From CAZJHD01 sp964545855 (GTDB lineage: Bacteria; Planctomycetota; UBA1135; JACQFD01): a stretch of DNA of 64,000 nucleotides. A program made the translations under genes and the position numbers. The notes beneath the pieces are model-generated. The model worked only from the letters and a program-made list of their open reading frames with translations. It had not been told where the DNA came from and made no database searches. Each line of letters opens with the position of its first letter. Positions within the stretch are counted from its first letter, which is position 1. Location of the stretch: positions 17,484 to 81,483 of the forward strand of contig CAZJHD010000018.1 of NCBI GenBank assembly GCA_964545855.1. The letters are read 5' to 3'. This document shows positions 46,639-55,022 of the stretch, piece by piece.

Positions 46639-48456
46639 CTACCAGGGCAGATACCCGACGAGGTCCGTCGTCCACTCGATGCTCGCCTTCGCCTCGGTCT
46701 GGATCATCTGCGCGACGCTCAGATAGAGGTTCTTGTCGAAGCCCGCCGTCGGAAACTTCGTCAGGTACTCCGAGGCGAGCTTGAGTCCGAGGCCCGACAC
46801 CCGGTTGTATCCCGAGAGATCGGCCTCCACGAAGACGCTCGGGTCGAGGGGCGCGACGATCCGCTTGATGCCCTTGCCCTTCCCCTCGGCGCCGTTGGTG
46901 AACCCCGTCGTGCAGTACCACTGACAGTTCTCGAGCGCGCCGAGGATGAGCTTCGGCCGATTGAACGCCTCGCCGAGCTTCAACATCACCGGCACGGAGC
47001 GCAGGTCCTCGAAGGAGGCCGCGGCGTACTGGCCGGGGATCCACTTGTCGGAGATCTGCGCCCACATCGGCTGGGGCGTTCCCCAGGGCTTCCCGAAGGG
47101 CAGCATGTGCCCGAGCTCGAGGAAGTGCTCCATCGCGAGGATCGCGGGAAGCGGGTCGAAGGTCGGATCGAGCAGCCACGCCCGGTACGCGCACTCGAGC
47201 CACCCGAGGTAGCCGCGGGGCGTGTTGGGGAAGCCGGGCCCGAAGGGCTGCGGATCGATCGTGCGCAGCATGGCCTTCGCCAGCTCGCCGAAGTGGAGCG
47301 TCTCCTCCCAGGCCCAGGGCGAGCCCGTCGCCGCCGCGTACTCCGCGACGCGACGCAGGGACGCGTGCTGGTGATCCTGCCCCCACCAGCCGTGGTCGTC
47401 GGCGATGGGCGCGATGAAGTCGGCGTTCGCCGAGACGGGCGTGCGTCCGAGGTAGCTCGAGCCCCAGAGCGCCGGCCGCGAGAAGTTGAACCAGTGATCG
47501 GTGGTCGCCTTGAAGCCCGTGAAGTGGCTCGGACGGGCCGCCTGGCGATAGACCGTCGGCATCACCCAGAGCAGGTCGTTGCGGTCGCCGCGCGCGTAGT
47601 AGGCGCCGATGTGCACCCAGGGCCAGTCGCCGTGGTAGCCCGTCGAGGGCGTGTACTTCTCGTCCTTGCCTTGGATCCCCCAGGGATCACCCGTGGCGGG
47701 GAAGTAGCTCGACCCCTGCAGCAGCGACATCTCGAAGGTCGTCTTGCTCGGATAGTCCGCCGCGACGGGCCCCCAGATGGAGCCCGGGTTCGGCGGGAAC
47801 AGGACGGCGAGGTCGTCGAAGGTCGGCGTGCCCGTGGCCGCCGTCGTCGCGACGAAGGGCCAGACGTGGCCCGCTCCGTCGGCGATCCGCCGCCACGAGG
47901 GATCGTCGAAGCGGAGCTTGTAGCGCTTGCCGGGCACGACCTCGAGGAACGACGAGAGCTGCGGCAGGAGCGGGAAGATGCGCATCCCGTTGCCGGCGAC
48001 GATCTCCAGCACGGGGAGCTGCTGCGACGGAACGATTCCGCCCGGACCGGGCTGCGTCGTCGCGACGAGGGGCGCGTTCCAGACCGACACCTCGAGGAGC
48101 GAAACCGGGATCGCGGTGTTGCTCCTGCGATGGAGCACGACCGACAGCTCGTTCGAGATCGGGAGGCGCGAGACGGAGTTGCGCGTTCCGCCGGTCTGAG
48201 GGCCGGGCGCGAGGACGAAGTCCGGCGCCACGAGCACCTGCGGTCCCACGACCCATTGGAAGACTCCCGCCGCGGGATCGATCGGCCCCGGGTCGGGATC
48301 GGGCGTCGGATTGGGACCGGGGCCGGGTCCAGGGCCGGGGAGCCCATCTCCGGTGACCGATGCGGAGCCGCCGCCTCCGCCGCCGCAGCCCGCGAGGAGA
48401 ACACCCAAGACCGCGAGACCGAGCCAGAGCTCGATCCAAGAACGACGTCGAATCAC
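46639..48456 (-). CDS. Large secreted lipoprotein of unknown function
   Basis: The protein has 605 residues from a GTG at 48456. The lipobox L-L-A-G-C is followed by six glycines and a Gly/Pro/Asp-Pro linker (residues about 24-60), which suggests a flexible tether from the outer membrane. The mature part is rich in Trp, Tyr and Phe and lacks Cys-based motifs. Recognisable blocks are YHGDWPWVHIGAYYARGD, DDHGWWGQDHQHASLRR, SPWAWEETLHFGELAKAML and WTTDLVGYLPW. The alternating helices and clustered aromatic and His-Asp residues suggest an alpha/alpha toroid, as in some polysaccharide lyases and hydrolases, but no family was recognised. Confidence 0.6.
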   Translation of the reverse strand: MIRRRSWIELWLGLAVLGVLLAGCGGGGGGSASVTGDGLPGPGPGPGPNPTPDPDPGPIDPAAGVFQWVVGPQVLVAPDFVLAPGPQTGGTRNSVSRLPISNELSVVLHRRSNTAIPVSLLEVSVWNAPLVATTQPGPGGIVPSQQLPVLEIVAGNGMRIFPLLPQLSSFLEVVPGKRYKLRFDDPSWRRIADGAGHVWPFVATTAATGTPTFDDLAVLFPPNPGSIWGPVAADYPSKTTFEMSLLQGSSYFPATGDPWGIQGKDEKYTPSTGYHGDWPWVHIGAYYARGDRNDLLWVMPTVYRQAARPSHFTGFKATTDHWFNFSRPALWGSSYLGRTPVSANADFIAPIADDHGWWGQDHQHASLRRVAEYAAATGSPWAWEETLHFGELAKAMLRTIDPQPFGPGFPNTPRGYLGWLECAYRAWLLDPTFDPLPAILAMEHFLELGHMLPFGKPWGTPQPMWAQISDKWIPGQYAAASFEDLRSVPVMLKLGEAFNRPKLILGALENCQWYCTTGFTNGAEGKGKGIKRIVAPLDPSVFVEADLSGYNRVSGLGLKLASEYLTKFPTAGFDKNLYLSVAQMIQTEAKASIEWTTDLVGYLPW

Positions 48457-48682
48457 AGAACTCCCGAAGGTGCGCTTGTGCCGGCCGCCCCGCGCGAACG
48501 GCGATTCCCGACTCCGAGATCGGATCGGGAAGGCGGGGCGCTTGAGAGGACCGGGTCATTCAGGGGTGCGCGCGGGAGGGTGGCGACCGCGCGGGGCGCT
48601 TTCCAGAACCATCCGGACGTCCGCGCGAGGCGCCCCCGGCCGGCCCGCGGACCACGCGCGACGCGCCGCCGAGAATCCATTG

Positions 48683-48698
48683 GACAACAATCTTTGTC
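48683..48698 (+). promoter_or_regulatory. Palindromic operator candidate GACAA-N6-TTGTC
   Basis: A perfect 5-bp inverted repeat with a 6-nt AT-rich centre, in one of the few AT-rich patches of the window. It lies 17 nt before the ATG of the HTH regulator and upstream of the TCTATT-like -10, a good position for autorepression. Confidence 0.55.
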
Positions 48699-48715
48699 TA
48701 TTCGAACCTTCACCC

Positions 48716-49372
48716 ATGGCTCCCGTCTCCACGCTCGCTCCGCCCGACCTCGAGTGCATCGAGGACGCCGCCCGGGCGAGCACGCTGCTCAGCCCCCTTC
48801 GCCTCCGACTCGTCGGTCTCGCGCGGGCGCCGCGCTCCACGACGGAGCTCGCGGCGGAGGTGGGTATGCCGCGGCAGCGCGTCCACTACCACGTGCGCGA
48901 GCTCGCCCGGGCGGGCCTCCTCCGGCGCGCCGGCCGCCGGCAGCGCCGCGGCTTCTCCGAGCAGCGGTGGCTCGCTTCCGCACGGACGTTCCTCCTCGCG
49001 CCCGAGGTGCTGGGCGAGATCCGGCCGGGCCCGCGCTCCGTCGACGACCGCGCGAGCGCCCACTATCTCCTGGCGCTCGCCGCGCGCACGCAGTCGGAGG
49101 TCGCGCGCGCCGCGCGCGAGGCCGCGGCACAGGAGAAGTCCATCGCGACACTTTCGCTCTCCGCCGACCTGCGCTTCGAGAGCGCCGCCCAGAGGGAGCG
49201 CTTCGCGAAGGCGCTGCGCGACGCGTTCGCCGAGGTGGTCGCGGCCCACTCCTCGCCGGCGAGTCGCGACGACGGCTCCCCCGCCCCCGGACGCCCCTTC
49301 CGGCTCGTCGCCGCTTGCCATCCCGTTCCTCCCGATCCCCACGCGCCCTTCGGCACGGAGACCACTCCATGA
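48716..49372 (+). CDS. ArsR/HTH_20-type winged-helix regulator
   Basis: The protein has 218 residues. The N-terminal winged helix-turn-helix is clear: LSPLRLRLVGLARAPRSTTE, then LAAEVGMPRQRVHYHVRELARAG and LLRRAGRRQ. It matches ArsR-like regulators that pair with AHSA1/SRPBCC proteins. The rest (about 90-218) is helical and ends in a Pro-rich tail; no metal-binding cysteines are seen, so a metal signal is unlikely. It probably represses itself and the coupled downstream gene through the palindrome at 48683-48698. Its stop overlaps the next ATG (ATGA). Confidence 0.78.
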   Translation: MAPVSTLAPPDLECIEDAARASTLLSPLRLRLVGLARAPRSTTELAAEVGMPRQRVHYHVRELARAGLLRRAGRRQRRGFSEQRWLASARTFLLAPEVLGEIRPGPRSVDDRASAHYLLALAARTQSEVARAAREAAAQEKSIATLSLSADLRFESAAQRERFAKALRDAFAEVVAAHSSPASRDDGSPAPGRPFRLVAACHPVPPDPHAPFGTETTP

Positions 49373-50202
49373 GCCATCCTCCTCGCAGAGAACACGTCGG
49401 ACGCACCATCCGCGCCGAGATCGCCATCCGGGCGACCCCCGAGCAGGTCTGGGACGCCTGGGCCGAGCCCGACCACATCGCGCGATGGTTCGTCGACCGC
49501 GCCGAGGGATCCATGGCGAAGGACGCCGTGGTGACCTGGATGTTCGACGCGTTCCAGTACCGGATCCCCGTGCAGGTCTTCGAGGCGAAGCGCCCGTCGT
49601 TCCTCGCCTTCGGCGGCGACGCGATGCAAGGCCGCCCGCCGGCGCTGCAGGAGATCGCGATCCACCGGGACGGCGCCCACACGATCCTGCGCCTCGCCAA
49701 CTCGGGCTTCCGCGACGACGCGGACTTCGACGACGAGTACGAGGGCGTCGTGTCGGGCTGGGACATGGCCCTCGCGACCCTCAAGCACTGGCTCGAGCGG
49801 TTCGCCGATCGCGAGCGGGCGCAGAGGCTCTCCATCCGTCCGGGGAGCTTCGATTTCGCGAAGGCCCTCGAGCTCTTCACGACGAAGCGGGGCCTCGAGT
49901 CGTGGCTCGCGGTCACCGCGAGGCTCGGAGCGGATCCGCTCGTGCAGGGGTCGCGCGTCGAGCTGGATCTCGCCGACGGCGGCGGAAGGCTCACGGGGAG
50001 CGTCCTCGCGCGAACCTCCCGCGAGCTGCTGCTCTCCTGGGAGGAGCGCGACGGCGTGCTCGGCCTCAAGGCCTTCGTCATGGGTCCGACCCGCGCCGCG
50101 GGCCTCCACGCGAGCGCCTGGGGCGCGGCGCCGGCCGCCGCCGAGGAGATGGCGGGCGTCGTCGAGGCGGCGAGCGATCGGCTGGCGGCGCGGCTCGCGT
50201 GA
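49369..50202 (+). CDS. AHSA1/SRPBCC domain protein, apparently duplicated
   Basis: The protein has 277 residues. The first SRPBCC domain (about 10-150) has the classical IRAEIAIRATPEQVWDAWAEPDHIARWF start, VTWMFDAFQYRIPVQV and the ending WDMALATLKHWLERF. A second region (about 155-275) repeats a weaker version of it (LELFTTKRGLESWLAVTAR; GRLTGSVLARTSRELLLSWEER). These hydrophobic-cavity folds bind small ligands or assist chaperones. Translational coupling to the HTH gene suggests the pair senses and handles the same compound. The ligand is unknown. Confidence 0.8.
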   Translation: MSHPPRREHVGRTIRAEIAIRATPEQVWDAWAEPDHIARWFVDRAEGSMAKDAVVTWMFDAFQYRIPVQVFEAKRPSFLAFGGDAMQGRPPALQEIAIHRDGAHTILRLANSGFRDDADFDDEYEGVVSGWDMALATLKHWLERFADRERAQRLSIRPGSFDFAKALELFTTKRGLESWLAVTARLGADPLVQGSRVELDLADGGGRLTGSVLARTSRELLLSWEERDGVLGLKAFVMGPTRAAGLHASAWGAAPAAAEEMAGVVEAASDRLAARLA

Positions 50203-50346
50203 CGGCGCGGCGAGCACCGCGCTCCGGGCGCTCGTCGTCGATGCGCGGGGCCATCGGGTCGTGCCAGGCCTTCGCGTCGTCGCGCGTCCACCGGAGCCGC
50301 GGCATCGCTTGTTCCGAGTCTCCGGTCTCCCCATGATCGCCCGGCG

Positions 50347-51642
50347 ATGCGGCGAGCGCGCCGCGATCGCGATGCGCCGACCGACGATCCGATCCCCGTT
50401 CTCCGCGAGGTCCCGCCCGTGACCGAGCCTCCTCGCCGCGGCGTCGCGGAGACCCTCGGATCCGCCGTCGACTCGGCCGTCGGCAGGGCCGTGGGCGCGG
50501 TCGGCGCCGTCGGTCAACGGGTCGGACGGCACGTCGGCGCCGCGCTCCACCTCCCCGGCGTGCATCGCACGGGCGCGCAGCAGACACCGGACACGCTCGG
50601 TCGTCGCCCCGGTCTCGAATCGGAGCCCGACCTCGCGACACGCCCCGCCGCCGGCGCCGTGCGGATCCGCTGCGTCGACTACGGACCCGCGCACTTCGAG
50701 GAGCAGGTGGTCGGCGACCTGGAGGCGTTCCTCGCGAAGCCGCGGCCCGCCGCCGCCTCCATGCGCTGGATCCACGTCGAGGGGCTGCATCCCTGGGTGC
50801 TCGACCGGTTCCGCTCGGCGTACTCGATGCACACGCTCGCCGCCGAGGACGCGCTCCACGTGCCGCAGCGTCCGAAGGTGGAGCCCTACGACGACGCACT
50901 CTTCGTCGTCGTGCGGATGCTGCGTCTCGTCGGCGAGTCCGTCGACGCCCAACAGCTGAGCGCCTTCTTCCGCGCCGACCTCCTGCTGAGCTTCCAGGAG
51001 CGGCAGGCCGACGTCTGGAAGGCCTTGCGCACGCGCATCGCGAATCCCACCTCGCGCCTGCGCGCGAACGACGCGTCCTTCCTGCTCTACGCGATCCTCG
51101 ATGGCGTCGTGGACGCCTGCTTCCCGATCCTCGAGCGGTTCGGCGACCGCTTGGAGACGCTCGATGCGGAGATCCTGGAGAGTCCCGCGCCTCCGATGCT
51201 CCGAAGCCTCCACGAGATCAAGCGCGAGCTCTCCCTCCTTCGCCGCGTGACGTGGCCCATGCGCGAGGTGGCGAGCGACCTCCTGCGCAAGGAGCACGCG
51301 CTCGTCTCCGACCAGACGCGCACGTACCTGCGCGACGTCCAGGACCACGCGGTGCAGGCCCTCGACATCGTGGAGGTCCACCGGGAGATGGCGGCGAGCT
51401 TGACGGACCTCTACATGTCGTCGGTCGCGAACCGGATGAACGAGATCATGAAGGTGCTCACGATCATGGCCTCGCTCTTCATCCCCGTGACGTTCCTCGC
51501 CGGCGTCTACGGAATGAACTTCGAGCACATCCCCGAACTCGGCTGGATGTGGTCCTACCCGGTCTTCTGGGGGCTCTGCATCTCGATCATCGGCGGGCTC
51601 CTCGTCTACTTCCGCAGGAAGGGCTGGATCGGCGACGGCTGA
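50347..51642 (+). CDS. corA: CorA family magnesium transporter
   Basis: The protein has 431 residues from an ATG at 50347; a GTG at 50419 is another possible start. The first 100 residues are low complexity. The soluble funnel domain follows (RWIHVEGLHPWVLDRF, YSMHTLAAEDALH, VVVRML). Long helices lead to TM1 (KVLTIMASLFIPVTFLAGVYGMNF) carrying the selectivity GMN motif as YGMNF, then TM2 (YPVFWGLCISIIGGLLVYF) and a basic tail. It should form a pentameric inner-membrane Mg2+ (possibly Co2+ or Ni2+) channel. Confidence 0.9.
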   Translation: MRRARRDRDAPTDDPIPVLREVPPVTEPPRRGVAETLGSAVDSAVGRAVGAVGAVGQRVGRHVGAALHLPGVHRTGAQQTPDTLGRRPGLESEPDLATRPAAGAVRIRCVDYGPAHFEEQVVGDLEAFLAKPRPAAASMRWIHVEGLHPWVLDRFRSAYSMHTLAAEDALHVPQRPKVEPYDDALFVVVRMLRLVGESVDAQQLSAFFRADLLLSFQERQADVWKALRTRIANPTSRLRANDASFLLYAILDGVVDACFPILERFGDRLETLDAEILESPAPPMLRSLHEIKRELSLLRRVTWPMREVASDLLRKEHALVSDQTRTYLRDVQDHAVQALDIVEVHREMAASLTDLYMSSVANRMNEIMKVLTIMASLFIPVTFLAGVYGMNFEHIPELGWMWSYPVFWGLCISIIGGLLVYFRRKGWIGDG

Positions 51643-51659
51643 GCCGCGGCGGAACGCGC

Positions 51660-54600
51660 TCACTCCAACCGCACGGCGCGGTCGGCGCGCAGGAAGAAGA
51701 CTTCGCCTCGGACCGCTCGTCCCGTCGCACGCCCGAGGGCGCGCGCGTACCAGCCCACCTGCGCACGGTGCCGCTCGACGGCGGCGGCGATCTCGGCGTC
51801 CGACGCCACCGCGTCGGTCTTCCAGTCGGCGACGACGAGCACGCCCTCCTCCTCGAGAACGAGGTCCGCGAATCCGGCGACCGCGGGAGCACCCGCCTCC
51901 TCGCCCGACGCGACGAGCGGCAGCTCCCGCGCCACCACGCGCGCCCGCGCGATCCGCCGGCGCAGCGACCCCGCCTCGAAGGCCGCGAGGATCGCTCCGA
52001 CCTCACGCTCGACCTCCTCGGGATCGGCCCCCTCCTCCTCGGCGGCGCTCCGGCAGATCCGCGCGCATGCAGCCCCGTCGGCGACGGGTCCCGGCGACGC
52101 GAGATCCGCGATCTCGAGGATCGCGTGCACGGCCGTGCCGACGGCGATGGAGCGGCCGCGGTCGGCCGGCGCAGCGCGACGCGACGGCGTCTCCTCCTCG
52201 GCGGCCTCCGCCTCCCGCGTCTCCCGCGCCTCCCGGATCCCCGTCGGCGCCACGAGCGGAGGGCGCGCCGCGCCGCGCGCCCTCTCCGCGAGCCGCTCGA
52301 AGCGCCGCGCCGCCGCGAGCACGTCGCGGCTCGGCGGCGCCGGAGCCTCCGGAGCCCGCGGCTCGGGCGGCTCGAGGCGATGCAGCACGCCGCCCTCCGC
52401 GAGACGCGCGCCGTCCTCGGGAGGCGCCTGCGCCTCGAAGCCGAAGGCCCGCTCCAGCCGCGCGACCCACTCGGCGCGGCGCCGGCCCCGGTCGTGCCCC
52501 GACAGGAGGACGAGCCGCTCCCGAGCACGCGTCGTCGCGACGTAGAGGAGCCGCCGCGCCTCCGCCGCCTCGTGGAGATCCTGCTCGAGGTCCGCGATCG
52601 CCGAGAGCGCCGTGCGGCGCCTCGAGCCCTCGACCCGCGCGACGAGGCCGCGCGCCGGCTCGCGCTCCTCGAAGCGCACTTCGACCCCGCTCGAGCGCCC
52701 GCTCTCGGTGCGCGCGAGGTCCGCGACGTAGACGGCGGGGAACTGGAGCCCCTTCGCCTTGTGGATCGTGAGGATCCGCACGGCGTCGACGTCGGAGTCG
52801 GCGATCGAGCCTTCCGCCTCGTCGGGATCGCGGAGCGCCGCGCGGTCGAGCTCCGACGCGATCTCCGCCAGCGAGAGCGCGCGCTCGCGCGCGAGCGAGG
52901 CGGCGAGCGCTCCGAGCTTGCGGAGGTTCGCGACGCGCTGCGCGCCGTCGAAGCCGGCCGCGTGCACCTCGAGCAGACGCGTCCGCTCGAGCACGAGCGC
53001 CACCACGTCCTCGGCCGCGCGCGCCGCCGACTCGTCGCGCAGGGCGCGCAGCCAGGCGAAGGCGCGTGCGATGCGCGGCGTGCGGCGCGCGTCGGCCTCC
53101 GCGTCGATCGACCAGGTGCCGCCCGCCTCCACGTGCGCCAGCAGCTCCGCGTCGGGCACGGCGCCGACGGAGGAGCGCAGCACGGCGACGAGCGCGAGAC
53201 CGTCCTCGGGCTCGACGAGCACGCGCAGCACCGACTGCAGGTCGCTCACTTCCGCCCGCTCGTAGAAGGTGCGCCCTCCCTGCAGCAGGTAGGGCACTCC
53301 CGCGCGCTGGAGCTCGCGGCCGTAGGTGCCGACGTCGGAGAAGCCGCGCAGCAGCACGGCGTGGTCCGACGCGCGGAGCCCGCGCTCGCGGATCGCGCAG
53401 GCCACGTCGCAGGCGATCCACCGCGCCTCGCGCGCACGGCGCTCCTCGGCGCTCCCGTGGCCGTCCATCGACCAGACCTCCACGCGGGGCGTCTCGCCGA
53501 AGCGCGGATCGCCCGACGGCCGCGCCGACTCGATCCGCGCGTAGGGAGCGGCCGCGCGCACGCGCTGCTCCTCCTCGCTCCGCGCGTCGAGCCATCCGTC
53601 GAAGATCCGGTGGATCGGCTCCAGCACCGACTCGGGGCTGCGGAAGCTCGCGCGGAGCGGGAGCTCGACGCCGCCGTCGGCGACGATCCGATCGACGGCG
53701 CGGCCGTAGGCCGCGAGGTCGGCGCGGCGGAACCGGTAGATCGACTGCTTCGGATCGCCGACGACGAAGAGCGTTCCCGGCCGTAGGCGCGCCTCCCACG
53801 CATCGCGCGCCGGGGTGCCCGAGGGCTCCTCCGCGAGGAAGAAGAAGATCTCGTACTGGAGCGGGTCCGTGTCCTGGAACTCGTCGAGGAGGATCGCCTG
53901 CAGCCGCTCGCCCTCGCGACGCCGCAGATCGGGCCGCTCCCGGAGCGCGTCGCGCGCGGCGACGAGCAGGCCGTCGAAGCCGATCCACCCGCCGCGCCGC
54001 ATCTCCTCGCGGACGCGCGCCGCCGGCTCCAGGAGGAAGGTGACTGCCGACCGCAAGGGCTCCTCGTCGATCTCGATCGCGAGATTCAGCACGCGCCGCA
54101 TCCGGCCGTAGAGCTCCGCCGCGTCCTCGGGCGCGCCCTTCGGCGGCTTGTCGCCGCCGAGGGCATGCGGCGACGCCCGTCGCAGCGCCGCCGGCCCCTC
54201 GGCGAGGAGGATCGCCGCGCGCGCTCCCGCCTCCTGGAGCGCGTCCTGGAACTTGGTCGCCTTCCCCTTCCTCGTGCGACCCGCCTCCACGCGCGCGAGC
54301 GCGTCGGCGACGCGCGCGGCGTCGGCGGCGATCCACGGCGCGAAGAGCCCGCCGCCCGCTTCCGGCGGGAGCCCCTCGCGCCGCCACGCGTCGAGCGGCA
54401 CGGCGGGCGCGAGGAGGTCCTCGAAGAGACCCTGCAGATCGCCCAGCGAGAACCAGCGGAGCGCCGCCTCGAGAGCCCCCGACGCCTCGCCCGCCGAGAG
54501 ATCCGCCAGCAGCGCGGGCCAGCGCTCGCGCACGACGCGGCGGAGCGCGCGGCCGTCGTCGACCCGCAGGCGCGGCGCGAGACCGGCATCGAGGCCCGCG

Positions 54601-55022
54601 CGCTGGAGGAGGCCCGTGCAGAAGCCGTGGATCGTCGTGACGACCGATGCGTCGAGCAGCCGGAGCGCTCCCAGCGCGCGCTCGCGTACGGCCGCCGCGG
54701 GAACGCCTTCGGCGACGCACCGCGCGAGCGCGCGCGCCGCTTCGTCGTGAGCCTCCGGCGCAGCGCCGCTCGACACGCCGGCCCGCGCCGCCACGGCCGC
54801 GAGCGCCTCCGTCCAGCGCTGCCTCATCTCCACGGCGGCCGCCTCCGTGAACGTCACCGCGGCGATGCGCGACGGCTCGACGCCCCGCGCGAGGATCGCG
54901 TGGAGCCCGCGCTCGACCAGCACGCTGGTCTTCCCGGAGCCGGCGCCGGCGACGACCACGACGTTGCGCTCCGCCTCGACGACGGCGCGCTCGCGCTCCC
55001 GCAGATCGGCCGGCGCGCTCAC
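51660..55022 (-). CDS. addA: AddA-like helicase-nuclease subunit
   Basis: The protein has 1120 residues from a GTG at 55022 that overlaps the addB stop (GTGA). UvrD/Rep-type helicase motifs in order are VVAGAGSGKTSVL, TFTEAAAVEMRQR, LLDEFQDTDPLQYE, VVGDPKQSIYRFRRAD, ILTIHKAKGLQFPAVY and YVATTRARERLVLL. The C-terminal nuclease of the RecB/AddA kind is present with VVADWKTDAV near residue 1075 (D and K of PD-(D/E)xK). With AddB it would unwind and resect double-strand breaks for recombination. addB is immediately upstream, as in other addBA operons. Confidence 0.92.
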   Translation of the reverse strand: MSAPADLRERERAVVEAERNVVVVAGAGSGKTSVLVERGLHAILARGVEPSRIAAVTFTEAAAVEMRQRWTEALAAVAARAGVSSGAAPEAHDEAARALARCVAEGVPAAAVRERALGALRLLDASVVTTIHGFCTGLLQRAGLDAGLAPRLRVDDGRALRRVVRERWPALLADLSAGEASGALEAALRWFSLGDLQGLFEDLLAPAVPLDAWRREGLPPEAGGGLFAPWIAADAARVADALARVEAGRTRKGKATKFQDALQEAGARAAILLAEGPAALRRASPHALGGDKPPKGAPEDAAELYGRMRRVLNLAIEIDEEPLRSAVTFLLEPAARVREEMRRGGWIGFDGLLVAARDALRERPDLRRREGERLQAILLDEFQDTDPLQYEIFFFLAEEPSGTPARDAWEARLRPGTLFVVGDPKQSIYRFRRADLAAYGRAVDRIVADGGVELPLRASFRSPESVLEPIHRIFDGWLDARSEEEQRVRAAAPYARIESARPSGDPRFGETPRVEVWSMDGHGSAEERRAREARWIACDVACAIRERGLRASDHAVLLRGFSDVGTYGRELQRAGVPYLLQGGRTFYERAEVSDLQSVLRVLVEPEDGLALVAVLRSSVGAVPDAELLAHVEAGGTWSIDAEADARRTPRIARAFAWLRALRDESAARAAEDVVALVLERTRLLEVHAAGFDGAQRVANLRKLGALAASLARERALSLAEIASELDRAALRDPDEAEGSIADSDVDAVRILTIHKAKGLQFPAVYVADLARTESGRSSGVEVRFEEREPARGLVARVEGSRRRTALSAIADLEQDLHEAAEARRLLYVATTRARERLVLLSGHDRGRRRAEWVARLERAFGFEAQAPPEDGARLAEGGVLHRLEPPEPRAPEAPAPPSRDVLAAARRFERLAERARGAARPPLVAPTGIREARETREAEAAEEETPSRRAAPADRGRSIAVGTAVHAILEIADLASPGPVADGAACARICRSAAEEEGADPEEVEREVGAILAAFEAGSLRRRIARARVVARELPLVASGEEAGAPAVAGFADLVLEEEGVLVVADWKTDAVASDAEIAAAVERHRAQVGWYARALGRATGRAVRGEVFFLRADRAVRLE

